Assembly: GCF_025989125.1 (NCBI RefSeq)
Contig: NZ_JAPDNR010000001.1
Span: 4,198,301 to 4,262,300 of the forward strand
Direction: 5' to 3'
Origin: Chitinophaga nivalis
GTDB lineage: Bacteria > Bacteroidota > Bacteroidia > Chitinophagales > Chitinophagaceae
DNA: 64,000 nt
Below, piece after piece: positions 1 to 8,352 of the stretch (the first letter of the stretch is position 1; each line of letters begins with the position of its first letter). The position numbers and the translations under genes are program-made. Below the pieces are notes generated by a model. The model had not been told where the DNA came from. It saw only the letters and a program-made list of their open reading frames with translations, and searched no databases.

Positions 1-819
1 AAAGGCATTGAGTTTTCCGTGAATACCACCAATATCAAAACCCGCCACTTCACCTGGAATACGCTATTCAACATCTCTGTCAACAAAAACAAAGTGTTGT
101 CTTTAACCGGTGGCAGCGATATTTATTCCGGCGCCACCGTTATCCGCGTGGGAGAACCGGTAGGTTCCTTTTTCGGCCGGGTTAACCTCGGCACCTGGAG
201 CGAGGCAGAAAAAGCACTGGCCAACGCTTATAAAGATGAACCCGGCGATACAAAATACCTCGACCTGAACAATGATAAAATCATCAATGACAACGACAGA
301 ACGATTATTGGTAAAGGTATTCCCGATGGCTATGGTACTTTCCAGAATACCTTCCAGTATAAAAACTGGACACTAACCATCGACCTGCAGTACATGTATG
401 GCAATGATATCCTGGATCGCAGTATTCACTCCCTGGAAGACAGACAAGGCATCGCCAACAGCTACAAAACCGTGCTGAACGCCTGGACGCCCACCAATCA
501 GCAGTCGCCGATTGCACAGATCCGTCCGGTGTCTGCGGGGTATACTACCAACAACGACAGCCACAAAATCACCGATGGATCGTTTATCCGTGGCCGTAAC
601 CTGATGCTGGCCTATGTATTCCCCTCCGCTACCACGGCGCGCCTGAAGCTCAATAAACTCCGGGTGTACGGCGGCGTACAGAACTTTTTTGTCGCCACCA
701 AATACAAAGGATATGACCCCGAAGTATCCAACTCCGGCTCGCCATTCGATCAGGGGCTGGCATTGTATGATTATCCCAAACCCCGCGTATTCATGCTGGG
801 CATCAACGTTGGTTTGTAA
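1..819 (+). CDS. SusC/RagA-family TonB-linked outer-membrane protein, C-terminal part
   Basis: The reading frame is open from the first base, so this is the last 272 residues of a gene that starts outside the window. It encodes the C-terminal beta-barrel strands of a SusC-type TonB-dependent transporter, which imports glycans or peptides across the outer membrane with a SusD lipoprotein. Visible family features are the alternating aromatic and polar barrel strands, a DLNNDKII segment typical of SusC extracellular loops, and a final strand ending in a hydrophobic-aromatic pattern (PRVFMLGINVGL). A SusD gene follows after 22 bases, the normal operon order. Substrate cannot be told from this part. 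Confidence 0.93.
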   Translation, partial: KGIEFSVNTTNIKTRHFTWNTLFNISVNKNKVLSLTGGSDIYSGATVIRVGEPVGSFFGRVNLGTWSEAEKALANAYKDEPGDTKYLDLNNDKIINDNDRTIIGKGIPDGYGTFQNTFQYKNWTLTIDLQYMYGNDILDRSIHSLEDRQGIANSYKTVLNAWTPTNQQSPIAQIRPVSAGYTTNNDSHKITDGSFIRGRNLMLAYVFPSATTARLKLNKLRVYGGVQNFFVATKYKGYDPEVSNSGSPFDQGLALYDYPKPRVFMLGINVGL

Positions 820-841
820 TGCAGGTTTAAAATCGTAACAT

Positions 842-2344
842 ATGAAAACAAGAATCCATAAATATATAGGGCCGGTAGTACTGGCAGGTACATTATTATT
901 AACGGGATGTTCCAAATTTCTACAGGAATCGGACCCTAGTAATTTTACCATAGATACTTACTTCACCAAACCGGAACATGCCCGGAGTGCGGTCAACAGT
1001 ATATACGCATCGATGCGTGATCCGATGGAAAGTGGCTTCAACGGCGCCGCCTGGACGATGCGCGAGTTCGCCACCGGCCTGGCCAATACCGATCTGGGAC
1101 AGGCGGTAAACAGCTACTTTGTCAAAGACCTGATCAATACGTCTGATAACGATTACGGCAATACGTACTGGACCAGTTACTACCGTGGTATCGCCAACGC
1201 CAACCTGGCCATCGAAAAAATTCCCGGCATCAATATGGAGGAAAAAGAACGCCGCCGGTTATTGGGTGAAGCGCGTTTTATGCGGGCCTGGTACTACTTC
1301 CAGCTGGTGAGAATGTTTGGCCCCATACCGCTGATCCTGAAACCGGTAACCCTGGATTCACCGGATCTGCGCCCGTCGCAGGCTTCCGTGGAAGCCGTAT
1401 ATGCCGCTATCGTAGCAGATTTGCAGGAAGCAGAAAATGCGGGTCTCGGATGGATAGATCTTTCCGGAAAAGCAAGCCTCGGTGCGGTAAAATCTTTGCT
1501 GGCCAGCGTATACATTACCATGGCCGGATACCCGCTGCAGAAAGGCGCGCCTTACTACAGCCTGGCTGCTAAGAAGGCAGAAGAGGTGATCGACTCCAAA
1601 CAGTACCGGTTGTTCAAAACCTATGCTGATCTGCATAATCCGGCAAAGAAAAATCTGGAAGAAAATATTTTCATGATTCAGTTCCGGACCCAGATCATTC
1701 CTTCCAACTGGCAGGTGGCGATCATTCCCTACAACAAAAACATCTCTGCCTATGCCAGTGAAACAGGTGGTATTTATGCCACACCGGAGTTTGTACAATC
1801 ATTTGAAGCCAATGATCTCCGTGTGAAGGAAAAAGAGTTTTTCTACACCTCCTATACCTTGGAAACTGATCGTACCAAAGTGGTAGAACTAGGCGGCTAC
1901 TACATCTATAAACATTTCGATGAAGCCGCGAATTCGTCTACCGGCAACAGTGACCTCAACTGGCCGCTGATTCGCTATGCAGATATATTGCTGTTGTTCG
2001 CGGAAGCGTCTAACGAAGTAAACGGACCTACTGCCAAAGCCTATGATGCGGTCAATGAAATCAGGCGGCGGGCAACATTGCCGGAGCTGTCGGGCCTGGG
2101 TAAAACGCAGCTGCAGGAGGCCATCTGGCGCGAGCGTTGGTTTGAACTGTGCTACGAGAATGTCACCTGGTACGATATGGCACGTTTGCGTAAAGCGTTT
2201 AATGTAAAAACCAGGCAGTTTGAAAACTATGTAGGACATAAATTTACCTATGGACCTGTAGTGGGAGAAAGAGAACTGTTGTTCCCGATTCCTACGCTGG
2301 AATTGAAAAATAATCCCAACCTTAAACAAAACAAGGGGTACTAA
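842..2344 (+). CDS. SusD/RagB-family nutrient-binding outer-membrane lipoprotein
   Basis: This 500-residue lipoprotein caps the SusC channel on the cell surface and binds the substrate. The N-terminus is a lipoprotein signal peptide with lipobox LTGC, placing the lipidated Cys at residue 23. The rest shows SusD character: a TPR-like helical region around residues 80-170 (including GEARFMRAWYYFQLVRMFG) and the late segment with WPLIRYADILLLFAEASNE followed by YDAVNEIRRRA. It ends with LLFPIPTLELKNNPNLKQN, the typical SusD C-terminus in which an IP-x-E-like element precedes an N-P-x-L-x-QN sequence. It is co-transcribed with the SusC gene upstream. No adjacent glycoside hydrolase or peptidase shows its substrate. 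Confidence 0.95.
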   Translation: MKTRIHKYIGPVVLAGTLLLTGCSKFLQESDPSNFTIDTYFTKPEHARSAVNSIYASMRDPMESGFNGAAWTMREFATGLANTDLGQAVNSYFVKDLINTSDNDYGNTYWTSYYRGIANANLAIEKIPGINMEEKERRRLLGEARFMRAWYYFQLVRMFGPIPLILKPVTLDSPDLRPSQASVEAVYAAIVADLQEAENAGLGWIDLSGKASLGAVKSLLASVYITMAGYPLQKGAPYYSLAAKKAEEVIDSKQYRLFKTYADLHNPAKKNLEENIFMIQFRTQIIPSNWQVAIIPYNKNISAYASETGGIYATPEFVQSFEANDLRVKEKEFFYTSYTLETDRTKVVELGGYYIYKHFDEAANSSTGNSDLNWPLIRYADILLLFAEASNEVNGPTAKAYDAVNEIRRRATLPELSGLGKTQLQEAIWRERWFELCYENVTWYDMARLRKAFNVKTRQFENYVGHKFTYGPVVGERELLFPIPTLELKNNPNLKQNKGY

Positions 2345-2365
2345 TGGTACAACCGGATGTTTCAA

Positions 2366-2373
2366 TACCTTTG
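2366..2373 (+). promoter_or_regulatory. Candidate -7 element TACCTTTG before the methyltransferase gene
   Basis: TACCTTTG matches the Bacteroidota -7 consensus TAnnTTTG exactly and ends five bases before the ATG of the methyltransferase. No clear TTG lies at the -33 distance. If used, transcription would start at or next to the start codon, giving a nearly leaderless mRNA. Confidence 0.45.
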
Positions 2374-2378
2374 CTGTT

Positions 2379-3122
2379 ATGAAACAGAACAAGTATGATG
2401 ATCCGGATTTTTTCCAGCGCTACAGCCAGATGCCACGTTCGGTGGATGGCCTCCATGCGGCAGGGGAGTGGTCCGTATTTCGTTCGTTGCTGCCGGTGCT
2501 GGCAGATAAAAATGTGCTGGATCTGGGCTGTGGTTTTGGCTGGCATTGCCGCTATGCGCGGGAGCAGGGCGCCCGTTATGTAGTGGGAGTAGACTTGTCC
2601 GCGAATATGCTGGCACGCGCCCGCAGCACCACAAATGATCCGGCTATCGAATATCGGCAAACGGCGATAGAAGATATTGACTTCGCGCCGGGATCATTTG
2701 ATGTGGTGATCAGTTCTCTCGCGCTGCATTATGTAGAACAGCTGGAAACAGTATACCGGAAGGTGTATGATTGCCTGACGCCGGGCGGCGCTTTTGTGTT
2801 CTCTGCCGAACATCCTGTTTTTACGGCCATCGCCACGCAGGACTGGTACTATGATGCCGCCGGCAACCGGCTGCACTGGCCGGTAGATCACTATCAGGCA
2901 GAGGGTATACGGCAAACGCACTTCCTGGATAATGCGGTGGTGAAGTACCACCGTACGCTGGCCACCCATATCAATGCGTTGGTGGCCGCCGGTTTCCGGA
3001 TTACAGGGGCGGCAGAGCCGAAGCCTTCCGACGAAGTACTGGCAGCTTATCCGGAAATGAAAGATGAAGTGCGGCGACCTATTTTTCTGTTGCTGGCAGC
3101 AGTAAAACCGGGAAGTAAATAA
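2379..3122 (+). CDS. Class I SAM-dependent methyltransferase
   Basis: A 247-residue cytoplasmic methyltransferase. Motif I, the SAM-binding glycine loop, is at residues 48-54 (DLGCGFG), followed by the acidic end of strand 2 (GVDLS) and a motif IV-like segment (FDVVISSLALHYVE). The N-terminus (KYDDPDFFQRYSQMPRS) resembles that of a common family of methyltransferases annotated in Firmicutes and Bacteroidota whose substrate is unknown. The start is supported by this conserved N-terminus. It sits 34 bases after the SusD stop but has its own promoter-like element, so it need not belong to the SusCD operon. It may act on a small molecule. Confidence 0.85.
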   Translation: MKQNKYDDPDFFQRYSQMPRSVDGLHAAGEWSVFRSLLPVLADKNVLDLGCGFGWHCRYAREQGARYVVGVDLSANMLARARSTTNDPAIEYRQTAIEDIDFAPGSFDVVISSLALHYVEQLETVYRKVYDCLTPGGAFVFSAEHPVFTAIATQDWYYDAAGNRLHWPVDHYQAEGIRQTHFLDNAVVKYHRTLATHINALVAAGFRITGAAEPKPSDEVLAAYPEMKDEVRRPIFLLLAAVKPGSK

Positions 3123-3135
3123 CAACATATTCTTT

Positions 3136-3177
3136 AAAGAAAGCGGGCCTGTACAGCTGTACAGGCCCGCTTTCTTT
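3136..3177. terminator. Perfect loopless palindrome, bidirectional terminator
   Basis: A 42-base perfect inverted repeat (arms 3136-3156 and 3157-3177) separates two convergent genes. Each arm begins or ends with a short A/T tract, so it could terminate transcription from both sides. The centre is TACAGCTGTA, the same core as the palindrome at 23926-23961. Confidence 0.8.
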
Positions 3178-3195
3178 AATAGCTTATCCGGTATA

Positions 3196-4371
3196 TTACT
3201 CGCCTTCTAAAGCATACCAGGGTATATCCAGGAGGCCTGCTTTCAGGCAAATGACAACGGTATCGGATGTAGCCGTGTCATTAAATCTTTGTGCATAGAC
3301 TTTGATGCTTTCGGTAGTGGTAACAGGTCCCCAGGGAGCCAGCCACAGGTAATAGCTGGTGGATTTCCCCTTGTTGATGGATTTATCTACCACTGTGGTG
3401 GTATAGTAGCGCGGTGTACTGTTATCAAAATAAGTATTCAGCGTCATGGTGGCGGAGTAGGCATAGCCGGGTAACAGGCATGCATACATGATCCAGGCCT
3501 GGATACTCATCTTACGAATCTGGTACAGGATACCTTGTCTGACCAGGGAAAAGAGGAACAGCGCCATCGTACCAGTAATCAGACATACAGGTGTCCAGCA
3601 GTTTTGATGTGACACAATATCAATCTTTCTGAAGCCATACATAAGGAAGAGGATAAAGGCAGTCATCATCATAGGCGACATAAAGGAAGGTAAGGGGTTT
3701 TCTTTGTAGGAGTCGATACTGACCAGTCCTTTGTAATAATAAGCCAGCCCCATACTCACCCAGGGAATGGCCAGTAATACAACGATGGCATATTTTGCGA
3801 AGGGCGTGAAATAAAGCGTCGCTCCGGCAACAAAGGGAAGGACCGCGAGCGCTTTGAAGCAGAAGCTCACCTGTGCCAGCCGCTTTGCTTTCTCCCGGTT
3901 TTGCTGGCCATATTTATTATTCCCCAATACCGTTTGTCGGATAGCTGTAGCTTCCTCCTGATCCAGATCCGGAAAGCGTTGTGCCAGTGTGGTCACGATC
4001 TCAGAAAATTGATGCAGATAGGAAGAGATCTGAATCTTTTTATCCTGATCAGATAAGGGATATACTGTCAGGTATTTCTCTGTAACCCGGAAACCTTTGA
4101 TCTGTGTATACAGTAATTCCCGGTTAATAACGGTACCCGCTATACGAATAAAGTCCGGCCCCAGTACCACCTGATGTTTACGTACTTCCTGAAACAGCCA
4201 TCCGCCCAGCCCGGCGGAGAGCAGGGTACAAATAATGCCTGCCGGTACGTCCTGCGGGTTGCGGTTTAATAACACTCCCCATATGAATAGAGGGATACTG
4301 GCTGCCATCAGCAGTACGGAAAAGGCATAAAAAAACAAGCTGTAAATACGGGATAATCGATAAACTTTCAT
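3196..4371 (-). CDS. Multi-pass membrane protein with N-terminal PH-like region, unknown function
   Basis: A 391-residue integral membrane protein that I cannot assign to a named family. Two hydrophobic segments lie at about residues 10-33 and 43-62. They are followed by a soluble stretch (about 65-145) with a strand-rich pattern like bacterial PH domains (VVLGPDFIRIAGTVINRELLYTQIKGFRV). Four or five more transmembrane segments follow between about 170 and 310, and then a C-terminal soluble domain containing PRYYTTTVVDKS and YLWLAPWGPV. The C-terminal half is clearly homologous to the next gene upstream, so the two are tandem paralogues. They read in the same direction and are probably co-transcribed. 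Confidence 0.7.
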   Translation of the reverse strand: MKVYRLSRIYSLFFYAFSVLLMAASIPLFIWGVLLNRNPQDVPAGIICTLLSAGLGGWLFQEVRKHQVVLGPDFIRIAGTVINRELLYTQIKGFRVTEKYLTVYPLSDQDKKIQISSYLHQFSEIVTTLAQRFPDLDQEEATAIRQTVLGNNKYGQQNREKAKRLAQVSFCFKALAVLPFVAGATLYFTPFAKYAIVVLLAIPWVSMGLAYYYKGLVSIDSYKENPLPSFMSPMMMTAFILFLMYGFRKIDIVSHQNCWTPVCLITGTMALFLFSLVRQGILYQIRKMSIQAWIMYACLLPGYAYSATMTLNTYFDNSTPRYYTTTVVDKSINKGKSTSYYLWLAPWGPVTTTESIKVYAQRFNDTATSDTVVICLKAGLLDIPWYALEGE

Positions 4372-4407
4372 CTGTAAGGAATCAAAATAAATAAAAAACG
4401 TTCATAG

Positions 4408-5055
4408 TCAGGGTTGCACGGTATACCACGGAATACCCAGCCAGCCGGCCCGGTGGCAAACCCGGAGTTGGCTGTTTTCAGCGGTTTGCTGATACATACT
4501 GGCAGATACATCGATGGTTTCCTCAGTAATGGTGGGAAGCCAGGGCGACAAGGTAAAATAGTGACCGGATGCTTTACCGGATGCCTGGGATTTCTGCAGC
4601 ACAGTGGTGGTATAATAAATGGGCTGACTCCTGTCGAAGCGGGCATTGCATTGCAACACCGCGTTGGTGGCATACAGTGGCAACAGTACCGCATACACGC
4701 CTATGATAAACTTTACCTCGTTCCGCCGCCGGTCGATACCGCCTTTGAAGGCAATAAATGCTAACGCGAACGCCATACACAGGATGATACCGGTAAAAGG
4801 TAGCCAGAAGTACGCCAGGTGATAGAGATAGCCGGTTTTAGGTAAGAAGAGCATCGCCATGGCAGGTATGCCTATTGCCAGCAGTACAGTAGGCCGTCTC
4901 CGCTGTACATCGATGGTAATACGTCCTTTGCTGCTGCAGGCCAGTATAAGGCCGATCCAGGGTATGAATACCATGGCAATGGTGGCGTATAGCCGTATTG
5001 GTGAGATAAACATCGCGGCTGTAACCAATAATACAGCCCTGTTGAGCAGTTTCAT
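4408..5055 (-). CDS. Membrane protein, N-terminally shortened paralogue of the neighbouring gene
   Basis: This 215-residue protein aligns to the C-terminal half of the 391-residue neighbour. Both have a paired membrane region, the IYYTTTVLQKS / RYYTTTVVDKS motif, a following xxxYxxLxPW segment and a similar end (GWLGIPWY / GLLDIPWY). The N-terminal membrane hairpin and PH-like domain are absent. A stop codon lies directly upstream in the same frame, so the short form is not a wrong start call. The ATG at 5055 is chosen over an in-frame TTG two codons earlier. It is either a specialised short paralogue or a remnant of a duplicated full-length gene. Function unknown. Confidence 0.65.
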   Translation of the reverse strand: MKLLNRAVLLVTAAMFISPIRLYATIAMVFIPWIGLILACSSKGRITIDVQRRRPTVLLAIGIPAMAMLFLPKTGYLYHLAYFWLPFTGIILCMAFALAFIAFKGGIDRRRNEVKFIIGVYAVLLPLYATNAVLQCNARFDRSQPIYYTTTVLQKSQASGKASGHYFTLSPWLPTITEETIDVSASMYQQTAENSQLRVCHRAGWLGIPWYTVQP

Positions 5056-5231
5056 AAACAATCAGGAAATAGCGGTTGTATACCAACCGCCGGACCTGTT
5101 AAACAGTTGTATAGCGGCGCGAAATTACAATTTTCAGCAGGATGGCAATAATAATTTATGGTCATGCGCACCGCCAGATAGGGGGGCAGCGCCGATGTAG
5201 CTGATACCGGCGCTATCTGACCGGAAAAAAA

Positions 5232-5708
5232 TTACTTATCCAGCCCTTTGGGAAAACGATCTGCTACCAGGTTCAGCTCCAGGTGATGTTCCAGATAGGC
5301 TTTTAATCCGGCCAGTACCAGGGTGAAACCTTCCGTAGAATCACGTACCTGGGCAATGACCTTGTCTGTATCGCCCTGGATACCGGCATTCACAATATCG
5401 ACGAAAGTAGACTGGTCGGAGAGCGGGGTAAAAGTCCATTCCACTGTTTCGCCATTGTCGCCCCAGCTGATCAGAATGGTTTTATCCGGTACAATCGTCT
5501 TCACGAAAACCGGAATGGTATGATTATACATTTCCCAGATCCATTCTATTTGCTGGCCTTCCACCAGTTTGCCGCTGCTTTTGGTAAACCAGAACCTGGT
5601 CGTAACAGCAGGATCAATAAAGGCCTCAAAAACCCTGGATACCGGCTTCCGGATTAGCATGGCTGCCTGGGCAAAGTGTGAAGAAGGGGCTTGTTGACTC
5701 ATATGCAT
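5232..5708 (-). CDS. SRPBCC (AHSA1-like) domain protein
   Basis: A 158-residue protein of the START/SRPBCC fold, which forms a hydrophobic ligand-binding cavity. The family hallmarks are visible: IRKPVSRVFEAFIDPAVTTRFWF near the N-terminus, a central G-x-x-I-E-W-x-W strand, and ISWGDNGETVEWTFTPLSDQSTFVDI leading to a long C-terminal helix. The frame stays open further upstream, but the family match begins only here, so the methionine pair at 5708/5702 is preferred. AHSA1-like proteins can be co-chaperones or bind small lipophilic molecules, and no specific ligand can be given. A second, unrelated-looking SRPBCC protein lies at 42590-43066. Confidence 0.8.
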   Translation of the reverse strand: MHMSQQAPSSHFAQAAMLIRKPVSRVFEAFIDPAVTTRFWFTKSSGKLVEGQQIEWIWEMYNHTIPVFVKTIVPDKTILISWGDNGETVEWTFTPLSDQSTFVDIVNAGIQGDTDKVIAQVRDSTEGFTLVLAGLKAYLEHHLELNLVADRFPKGLDK

Positions 5709-6261
5709 GAAGTTTTTATGTGACGGATGCAATACAGGTAGGGTAGGACAACACAAGATAAGTGATCGGCTGGTCATAAATATAAAATAAAATTCCGGGT
5801 AGCAGGCAGGATATAAGCTACAGGACGGGTTTATTTTCCCGGAAAGGGGGCGTGTAAATATCCTCCGTTGGGTAACTGCTGTCGGGTTACGGCAGAAAGG
5901 AATAGTTTCGCGGCGCGGTTGATGACCATAAAAGCAGGCGGACATCCGGCTCTGCTGAAAAATGATTGGTCCGGCAGTGACCCCATTACAACATACCCTG
6001 GTTAACCTGATTTGAAAACGGAAATAATCTTCCTGCTGTAGCCTGTCAGAAAAAAAAACCGGACATAACTGCTGATCCGGTTCAGTAGTGTTTATAGTCG
6101 CTTCGGTATGTTTTTACCCCCAGGCAATACAACAACCAGGACCTTTGCTGGTGGTAGCCGCCGAAGGTTAGCCTGCCACTGTTATCAGCTATATACGGTT
6201 AACCTGCATCGGGTATGCATAACAACAGCTGATAGAATATATCACCTTTATTACAGATAAA
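5709..6261. other. 553-base gap without a gene; contains inverted repeats
   Basis: I see no convincing protein here. The SRPBCC frame stays open to 5945, but its residues there do not look coding. Between 6101 and 6175 there are several short complementary segments: CTTCGG (6101-6106) with CCGAAG (6161-6166), CAGGC (6121-6125) with GCCTG (6171-6175), and ACCAG (6135-6139) with CTGGT (6148-6152). An intrinsic terminator on the minus strand follows at 6050-6081. This could be a small RNA read leftward, or a structured leader of the MATE gene read rightward. Confidence 0.4.
6050..6081 (-). terminator. Intrinsic terminator on the minus strand with no gene before it
   Basis: Read on the minus strand, a stem of AACCGGAT / GTCCGGTT (6081-6073 with 6064-6057) is followed by a run of nine T (6058-6050). 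No protein gene precedes it on that strand, since the MATE gene is divergent. It either ends a small RNA or is a leftover of a lost gene. Confidence 0.6.
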
Positions 6262-7590
6262 ATGGAAATACAAAAGACGCTCAGACTGGCCATCCCGTTG
6301 ATTATCGGGGAACTCTCCCAGGTGGTATTACATATCATAGATATGGCCATGGTAGGAGGATTAGGATACAAACACCTGGCTGCGGCCTCCCTGGTGTTTA
6401 ATGTGCTGAATATCCCGCTGGTATTGGGTATAGGTATAGCCATGGCTGTGGCGCAAACCGTTTCCATGGCCAACGGCCGCCGGGACGGCTGGCTGGTATC
6501 CCATTATTTCTTCAATGGTATTGTACTTTGTCTGATTACTGCGACCATCATTGCCGTGGGAATGGAACTGAGCAATGGCATCCTGTTTCACCTTGGCCAG
6601 GATGAAACCGTGGCCGCACTGGCGGTACCGTTTATGCGGGTGATGTGTGTGTCGATCATTCCGATGTTGTTGTTTATTGCCCTGCAGCAATTTACCGATG
6701 GGCTGGAACGTACCCGTACCGCGATGTTGATTTCTGTGGCGGCTTTGCCCCTGAATGTCATCATTAACTGGTTACTCATATATGGTAACCTGGGCTTCCC
6801 CCGTCTGGGCCTGCAGGGGGCTGCCTGGGGCACGCTGATCACCCGGGTGGTGGTATGTGCCGCTATGGTGCTGGTGATCCTGTTTGCGCCTTTTTATCGC
6901 CGTTACATGGCCGTATGGCGCTCGCAATGGAAGGTCAGCGGTAAAACGATGCGGGAGCTGTTGTATATCGGCATTCCTACCAGTTTGCAGGTAACGATGG
7001 AGTCTGGCGCATTTGCGGTTTCCGCCATCCTGGTAGGTACCATGGGCGCAGTATCGCTGGCTGCTCACCAGATTGCGATGAGTTGTATGTCTTTTACCTT
7101 TATCTTTTCGATGGGCCTGGCCGGCGCCGGCTCTATCAGAACCAGCAATGCCTATGGCGCCGCAGACTGGCGCCGGGTGTTTATCATAGGAAAAGGTACG
7201 TTACAGATCGCGCTGGTATTTGGGTTGATTTGTGTGGCTGTTTTTTTATTGTCGAGAAATATCCTGCCACTGGCCTTCAATAATACGGCACAGGTAATAT
7301 CACTGTCCAGTACTCTCATTCTGTTTGCGGCCATCATGCAGGTGCCGGATGCCATACAGGCCAATGCCGCCGGATTGTTGCGGGGCATCAAGGATGTGTA
7401 TGTACCTACCGGCTCTATCGCCGTAGCTTATTGGGTGATGGGACTGCCCTGCGGGTATTATTTATCCTTTCACCTGCACATGGGACCTATTGGTATCTGG
7501 TTGGGATTCATCATCGGGTTGTCGGTATCTTCCCTGTTGCTGACGTTGCGCTTTTTCAGGATGGAACGGCGGCAGCAGTTACAGCTATAA
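6262..7590 (+). CDS. MATE-family multidrug efflux transporter
   Basis: A 442-residue inner-membrane antiporter of the MATE/NorM type, expected to export cationic or aromatic drugs using a Na+ or H+ gradient. It has twelve hydrophobic segments in two homologous halves. The first half opens with RLAIPLIIGELSQVVLHIID (the family P-x-x-x-x-x-x-x-x-x-x-x-D pattern) and the second with IGIPTSLQVTMESGAFAV. The repeated QxxxNxxGLLRG-like element is present as AIQANAAGLLRGIKD near residue 370. Length is normal. It stands alone as the first gene of a rightward series of efflux and detoxification genes. The drug range cannot be read from sequence. Confidence 0.93.
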   Translation: MEIQKTLRLAIPLIIGELSQVVLHIIDMAMVGGLGYKHLAAASLVFNVLNIPLVLGIGIAMAVAQTVSMANGRRDGWLVSHYFFNGIVLCLITATIIAVGMELSNGILFHLGQDETVAALAVPFMRVMCVSIIPMLLFIALQQFTDGLERTRTAMLISVAALPLNVIINWLLIYGNLGFPRLGLQGAAWGTLITRVVVCAAMVLVILFAPFYRRYMAVWRSQWKVSGKTMRELLYIGIPTSLQVTMESGAFAVSAILVGTMGAVSLAAHQIAMSCMSFTFIFSMGLAGAGSIRTSNAYGAADWRRVFIIGKGTLQIALVFGLICVAVFLLSRNILPLAFNNTAQVISLSSTLILFAAIMQVPDAIQANAAGLLRGIKDVYVPTGSIAVAYWVMGLPCGYYLSFHLHMGPIGIWLGFIIGLSVSSLLLTLRFFRMERRQQLQL

Positions 7591-7623
7591 AAGATTTTTT
7601 CCGTGCCATAACCGGTATCCCTT

Positions 7624-7631
7624 TATATTTG
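7624..7631 (+). promoter_or_regulatory. -7 element TATATTTG before the Crp/Fnr-like gene
   Basis: Exact match to TAnnTTTG, 24 bases before the ATG of the regulator, which fits a short leader. The -33 position shows a T-rich stretch but no TTG. Confidence 0.5.
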
Positions 7632-7655
7632 GGCTTTACCCACTAATGGTAGGTT

Positions 7656-8255
7656 ATGGCACAGGATTATACCCCTATTGAAGTGGCGCTGAAAAAGATT
7701 TTCGGCGCCGGCGCGATACTGGAAGAAGAAGAATGGGCGGAGTTGCTGCAAATTGCGGAAGTGGTAGTCTGCAAAAAAAATGAAATCATCCTCAAAAGAA
7801 ATACCCGGGCGGCAGATGTATTGTTTGTAGCAGAGGGCATACTGGCCTCCGCTTTTACGATGAATGACAAAACGGTTATCGGTCGCTTTTTTACGTCCCC
7901 GGGTTTATGTACCAACTTCGATAGCCTGGTAAACCAGGCCGTATCGCGGTTTCAGATCATGAGTGTTACGCCTTGTACCATTGTGCGTATACCGGCTGAT
8001 AAGTTTCTGCATTATTATTATCATGGCCGTAGCCTGGGATTATTGCTGCGCAGCAATGTACTCGGAATTATGGCGGAAGATATCTGGATGACAGATATCA
8101 AACTATTGTCTACAAAAGAAGAAATGGTGCTTTTTATGCGGGAGCATTACCCCGATGTAGTGAAGGAGGTACCCTATAAATACATGGCGCAGTTCCTGGG
8201 TATTACGGCTGAAGCCTATAGCCGTATCCTGCGCAAAAGCCGTTACCGTAAGTAG
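7656..8255 (+). CDS. Crp/Fnr-family transcriptional regulator
   Basis: A 199-residue regulator. Residues about 25-120 form a cyclic-nucleotide-binding-like beta-roll (KNEIILKRNTRAADVLFVAEGILASAF), but the phosphate-binding RxA signature of true cAMP receptors is not evident. The C-terminal DNA-binding part is short, with a recognisable helix-turn-helix at the very end (YMAQFLGITAEAYSRILRK), as is usual for Bacteroidota members of this family. The promoter-like element directly upstream makes it a separate transcription unit from the MATE gene, although it lies only 65 bases away. It might control the hydrolase and MFS genes downstream. That is inference from position. Confidence 0.85.
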   Translation: MAQDYTPIEVALKKIFGAGAILEEEEWAELLQIAEVVVCKKNEIILKRNTRAADVLFVAEGILASAFTMNDKTVIGRFFTSPGLCTNFDSLVNQAVSRFQIMSVTPCTIVRIPADKFLHYYYHGRSLGLLLRSNVLGIMAEDIWMTDIKLLSTKEEMVLFMREHYPDVVKEVPYKYMAQFLGITAEAYSRILRKSRYRK

Positions 8256-8301
8256 ACTAAAATCTTAACTACGATCAAGTTTTCAGACCTCCTTCTCCGG
8301 T

Positions 8302-8309
8302 TACCTTTG
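8302..8309 (+). promoter_or_regulatory. -7 element TACCTTTG before the first PhlG-like gene
   Basis: Exact TAnnTTTG match. The predicted start of transcription, a few bases past 8309, lies close to an upstream in-frame ATG (8320). That supports the later ATG at 8353 as the real translation start. A TTTTC stretch lies at about the -33 distance. Confidence 0.55.
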
Positions 8310-8352
8310 ACGGGTAATTATGCTTAATCAACATTTAAAACGGAGGTCAAAT

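Noticed and set aside
8320..8352. Upstream ATG of the first PhlG-like gene
   Set aside because: It lies next to the predicted transcription start, and a GGAGG site points to the ATG at 8353.
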